From Sanghuangporus weigelae (lineage: Eukaryota > Basidiomycota > Agaricomycetes > Hymenochaetales > Hymenochaetaceae): DNA of 64,000 nucleotides. Shown here piece by piece: positions 61,375 through 64,000 of this stretch. The DNA lies in the NCBI GenBank assembly GCA_033182465.1, contig CP137324.1, positions 930,001 to 994,000 of the forward strand, in the 5' to 3' direction. The position numbers and the translations under genes were made by a program. The notes below the pieces were generated by a model. That model was not told the origin of the DNA. It saw only the letters and a program-made list of their open reading frames with translations, and searched no databases. How positions within the stretch are numbered: the first letter of the stretch is position 1; each line of letters starts with the position of its first letter.

Positions 61375-63330
61375 ATGCTACGCTCATCCTCCCAATCTAC
61401 AGCTCGTCTAGTAGCCTCGGTACCTGCTTTCTACAGGCTATCTGTGCAAGGTCATTCTGGAAACCGAAGGAATGTATTGCGCTGGACGTCTCAGACAAGC
61501 GTTCCATTAACCGCTGCGCGCAAGAGTTCGCTGATTCGACCTCCTCAGTATGAGCGATTGGCAAAGTTTCACACGTCGCCGCCACGAAGGCATCCATTCT
61601 TTGCAGGGCTCCTTGCTAGCATCCTCAAAGTATGTGCCTTCGTATTAAAGCAATATCTTTGACTGATTCTCGTTAAGGGTTCAGCGTCGCTTGAAGTCGC
61701 TCGTACAGTGACGAAGATTGCGTTGACTTTTCTTCCCATCGTTGCTGTCAAGAACTTCATGACCCGCAAATATCTGAAAAAAATAATCAAGCACCACCCA
61801 GAGCTCGCCTACAAGCGAGACGAGGTGGAACGACACTTGCGAAAGTCTATCATCTCGTATAGATTCCTAGTCGCGGTACCCATCGTCCTATTCGGTCTCA
61901 CCTTCTTGGCGAGCCTTGAGCGCACTCCCCTGTCCGGGCGCTGGCGAGTCATATTACTTTCTCCAGAAGAAGAGGAATCAATTCTAAAGCAGTTGCAAGG
62001 CGACGGATGGTACCGCGCTGTACTTGAGGTGATATCCCAAGATGGTCCTCCGAACATCATACCGCCTACTGATTGGCGTTACCAAGTTGTCGAATCCGTT
62101 CTGCGTCGCCTCGAGGACACGATCCCCATACTTGCTGCGGAGAAGAGTGCGGATCTTCCTTGGCCAGATCGTAACCCAGGCGACATTCCGTTCCCCCCTC
62201 CTGCAAAGTATCCTTTGAAGCCACGACCTCGTGCTAAGGAATATCTTCGTTGGTTTTGCGACACCATGTGTTGCGAAGAGGAACAGCCGCCTGCTGCTAC
62301 AACGAGCGATACGGTTGACTCACCTCATCTGATTCCTGGTCCGCCGTACAACCTCGTCCTCGTTGATCGACCAGACTGTGATAATGCTTTCTCATTCGGA
62401 TTTGGGCCCGACGGAGGCGGCGGCATTGTTGTCTATTCTGGTTTCCTTGATAGGGTATTTGGAGATGGTTTTGCTTCGACCATTGAAAACCCTTCGCCCT
62501 TACCCCAGGTTCCAGCTCAATCTCGTTCGATAGCCTCGGAGTTTATGGGTTCTTTACTAGCCTTCTCCCGTCCGATTTCCTCGCCTGTGCCGCAGCCGCA
62601 GCGACCTCTGACATCAGTGCCTCGAGAACCCACGGAAAAGCAATTAACCCAGATAGCAATCCTCTTAGCTCACGAATTGTCGCATCTCATCCTTGCCCAT
62701 CACCTCGAGTCACTGTCTGCTGGCACAGTCTTCCTTCCTGGTACAGTTTCTATATTTTCGGATCTGGTTCGTGCCGTTGTCTTCCCAATAACTATGATAT
62801 TTGGTCCTTTCGTGAACGACGCCGTTGCGAACTGGGGAAGGATCGGAGCTGGGGAATTTGTAAAATTATCAGTATGTCGAAGACATTTACACTTCTCTTA
62901 ACATCCGAATACATTCTTACGTCTGGTATTAACACAGGAATACTGCACAAGCGTAGCCATGGAGTATGAAGCAGACGCAGTCTCTACACGTATATTGGCC
63001 CATGCTGGATTCGACGCCCGTGCAGCGATCAAATTTTGGATGCACCGCCGTGACTCGGAGCTTTCGGAGTGCTCGCCTTCGCTCGAGGTGGAACGTGCGA
63101 GGTACTTTGTTGACAAACATGCTTCAGTCTCGCCGGGCGATGACTCGTACAGCGATCTAGCTACGAGACTCGTAAGGAGGATCATGAGCGCAGCACATCC
63201 AGCTCACGAAGCGCGCCTGCTTAGGCTAAAGAGCGAATTACATCGATGGGAGACAGAGCGCTTGAAGGCTCTGAAGAAGAGGGCAAAGAAGGCAAAGAAG
63301 GAGCAAAAAAAGAAGCGTGCTCAAGGATAA
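61375..63330 (+). CDS. Oma1-like mitochondrial M48 zinc metallopeptidase
   Basis: Oma1 is an inner-membrane protease that acts on stressed mitochondria. Three exons. The N-terminus (MLRSSSQSTARLVASVPAFY, then Arg-rich and Ser-rich, with KFHTSPPRRHPFF) looks like a mitochondrial presequence. After GSASLEVARTVTKIALTFLP comes a membrane segment (YRFLVAVPIVLFGLTFLASL). Then P.SGRWRVILLSPEEEESILK, VLVDRPDCDNAFSFGFG and GGGIVVYSGFLDRVF are typical of M48 peptidases. The zinc motif is LLAHELSHLILAHHLE (HExxH), and the third ligand is in EYEADAVSTRILAHAGFDAR. The last intron joins VKLS to EYCTSVAMEYEAD. It ends with a Lys-rich helix (KALKKRAKKAKKEQKKKRAQ). At about 613 residues it is longer than yeast Oma1, with inserts before the zinc site. 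Confidence 0.88.
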
Positions 63331-64000
63331 TTTCTTCTGGTCATGGATCACACCGTTATCTATTGAGGATCTTTGTCGGGCAATACATCCAAGGAGGTCG
63401 ATGTACTCCCGGTATGCAAGGAAGCGGTACGAGCATCGTACAATTACGAGCCGAGAACATGTCTTCGGATTTCATCATACACACAACATGGCTTCTTCGG
63501 ATCTAGGAGACGAGCTGCTACGGATATTTCTATCGCTCAACTGAAGGGCTGTAAAACAAAATGGAACAATGCTTTTGGATAACCGCGATATGTCTGGTAC
63601 TTCGGTCATGTACACTAGTCAATTGTAAGTAAAACCGACCTCTCAATTTATTCAGATTGTATTGTATCTTCTACGTTGCTCTTCCAGAACTTTCGCGAAA
63701 GAACAGAAGAGTACTGTCCAGCACAACGGTGATATGATACGCAACATTCTCTTCCCATCTATCTCGAGAGGACAACCCCTCCCCTCTCCAGCCCCCTGTC
63801 CTCTACACGAGCGAGATGTTCAATTTGCAACAAAAAAATTTCTTGACACCACATTCAACCCAAGGTGCCTTGAAATTCAAGTGGTGAAGTTCAAGGAAAA
63901 ATTGCCGGGTGGTCCAACACCGACAATTGGAAGGTCAACCGTCAGGAAGCGGAAATTTTGGTACACGTTTTTGATATGAATTCTTTTTTTTTTCTCCTGG
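63331..64000. other. Right-edge region, no supported gene
   Basis: About 0.67 kb after the Oma1-like gene. Several open frames exist but none has conserved content or clear splice sites. A short imperfect inverted sequence (CCTTGAAATTCAAG) lies at about 63869-63882. A gene may start beyond the window. Confidence 0.4.

Overview
The window looks like nuclear DNA of a mushroom-forming basidiomycete (Agaricomycetes). The genes are intron-dense. The introns are about 45-90 bp with GT-AG ends, and many coding exons only make sense after splicing. Several proteins are of types common in such fungi, including two paralogous GPI-anchored 'macrofage-activating glycoprotein'-like proteins and a fucose-permease-like MFS transporter. 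Neighbouring genes are often divergent with short shared promoters. No operons, rRNA, convincing tRNA or CRISPR array were seen. All gene structures here were assembled by eye from splice signals and family conservation.

Layout, left to right. At 1-351 (-) is the 5' part of a secreted protein built from near-identical mini-exon repeats, cut by the window edge. Then come an MFS transporter (1951-4002 +), proteasome ATPase Rpt2 (-), elongation factor Iws1/Spn1 (-), an F-box-like protein (+) and a Nop15/NIFK-like ribosome-biogenesis RRM protein (+). A 2.9-kb gene-poor stretch with dispersed repeats follows. Next are a divergent pair, PP2A catalytic subunit (-) and chaperonin CCT5 (+), then a coiled-coil protein (-) divergent from a very large Hsp70-like protein (+, 22365-27809). 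After a small uncharacterised gene (-) come a SUN-domain nuclear-envelope protein (+) and prolyl iminopeptidase (-). The last is divergent from a DUF4140/DUF4139 protein (+), with a TA-flanked inverted-repeat element (MITE-like) sitting in their shared promoter.

From 39167 to 44304 two paralogous secreted glycoprotein genes flank an alpha/beta hydrolase. Next are a second copy of the dispersed repeat (about 44751-45310) and a decayed coding region with an internal duplication (45684-46773). These are followed by a NUDCD1-like protein (-), a long Scm3/HJURP-like centromere protein (-) divergent from an Arc1/AIMP1-like tRNA-binding cofactor (+), a CRAL-TRIO lipid-transfer protein (-) divergent from the Rsp5/Nedd4 HECT ubiquitin ligase (+), and an Oma1-like M48 metallopeptidase (+).

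Most genes are housekeeping: protein turnover (Rpt2, Rsp5, prolyl iminopeptidase, Oma1-like), folding (CCT5, Hsp70-like, NudC-like), transcription and ribosome biogenesis (Iws1, Nop15-like), translation (Arc1-like), and nucleus or chromosome structure (SUN, Scm3-like). The novel-looking material is at the edges and between genes: the mini-exon repeat secreted protein, the paired 0.5-0.9-kb intergenic repeat, the MITE-like element, the decayed gene, and the long tail on the Hsp70-like protein.
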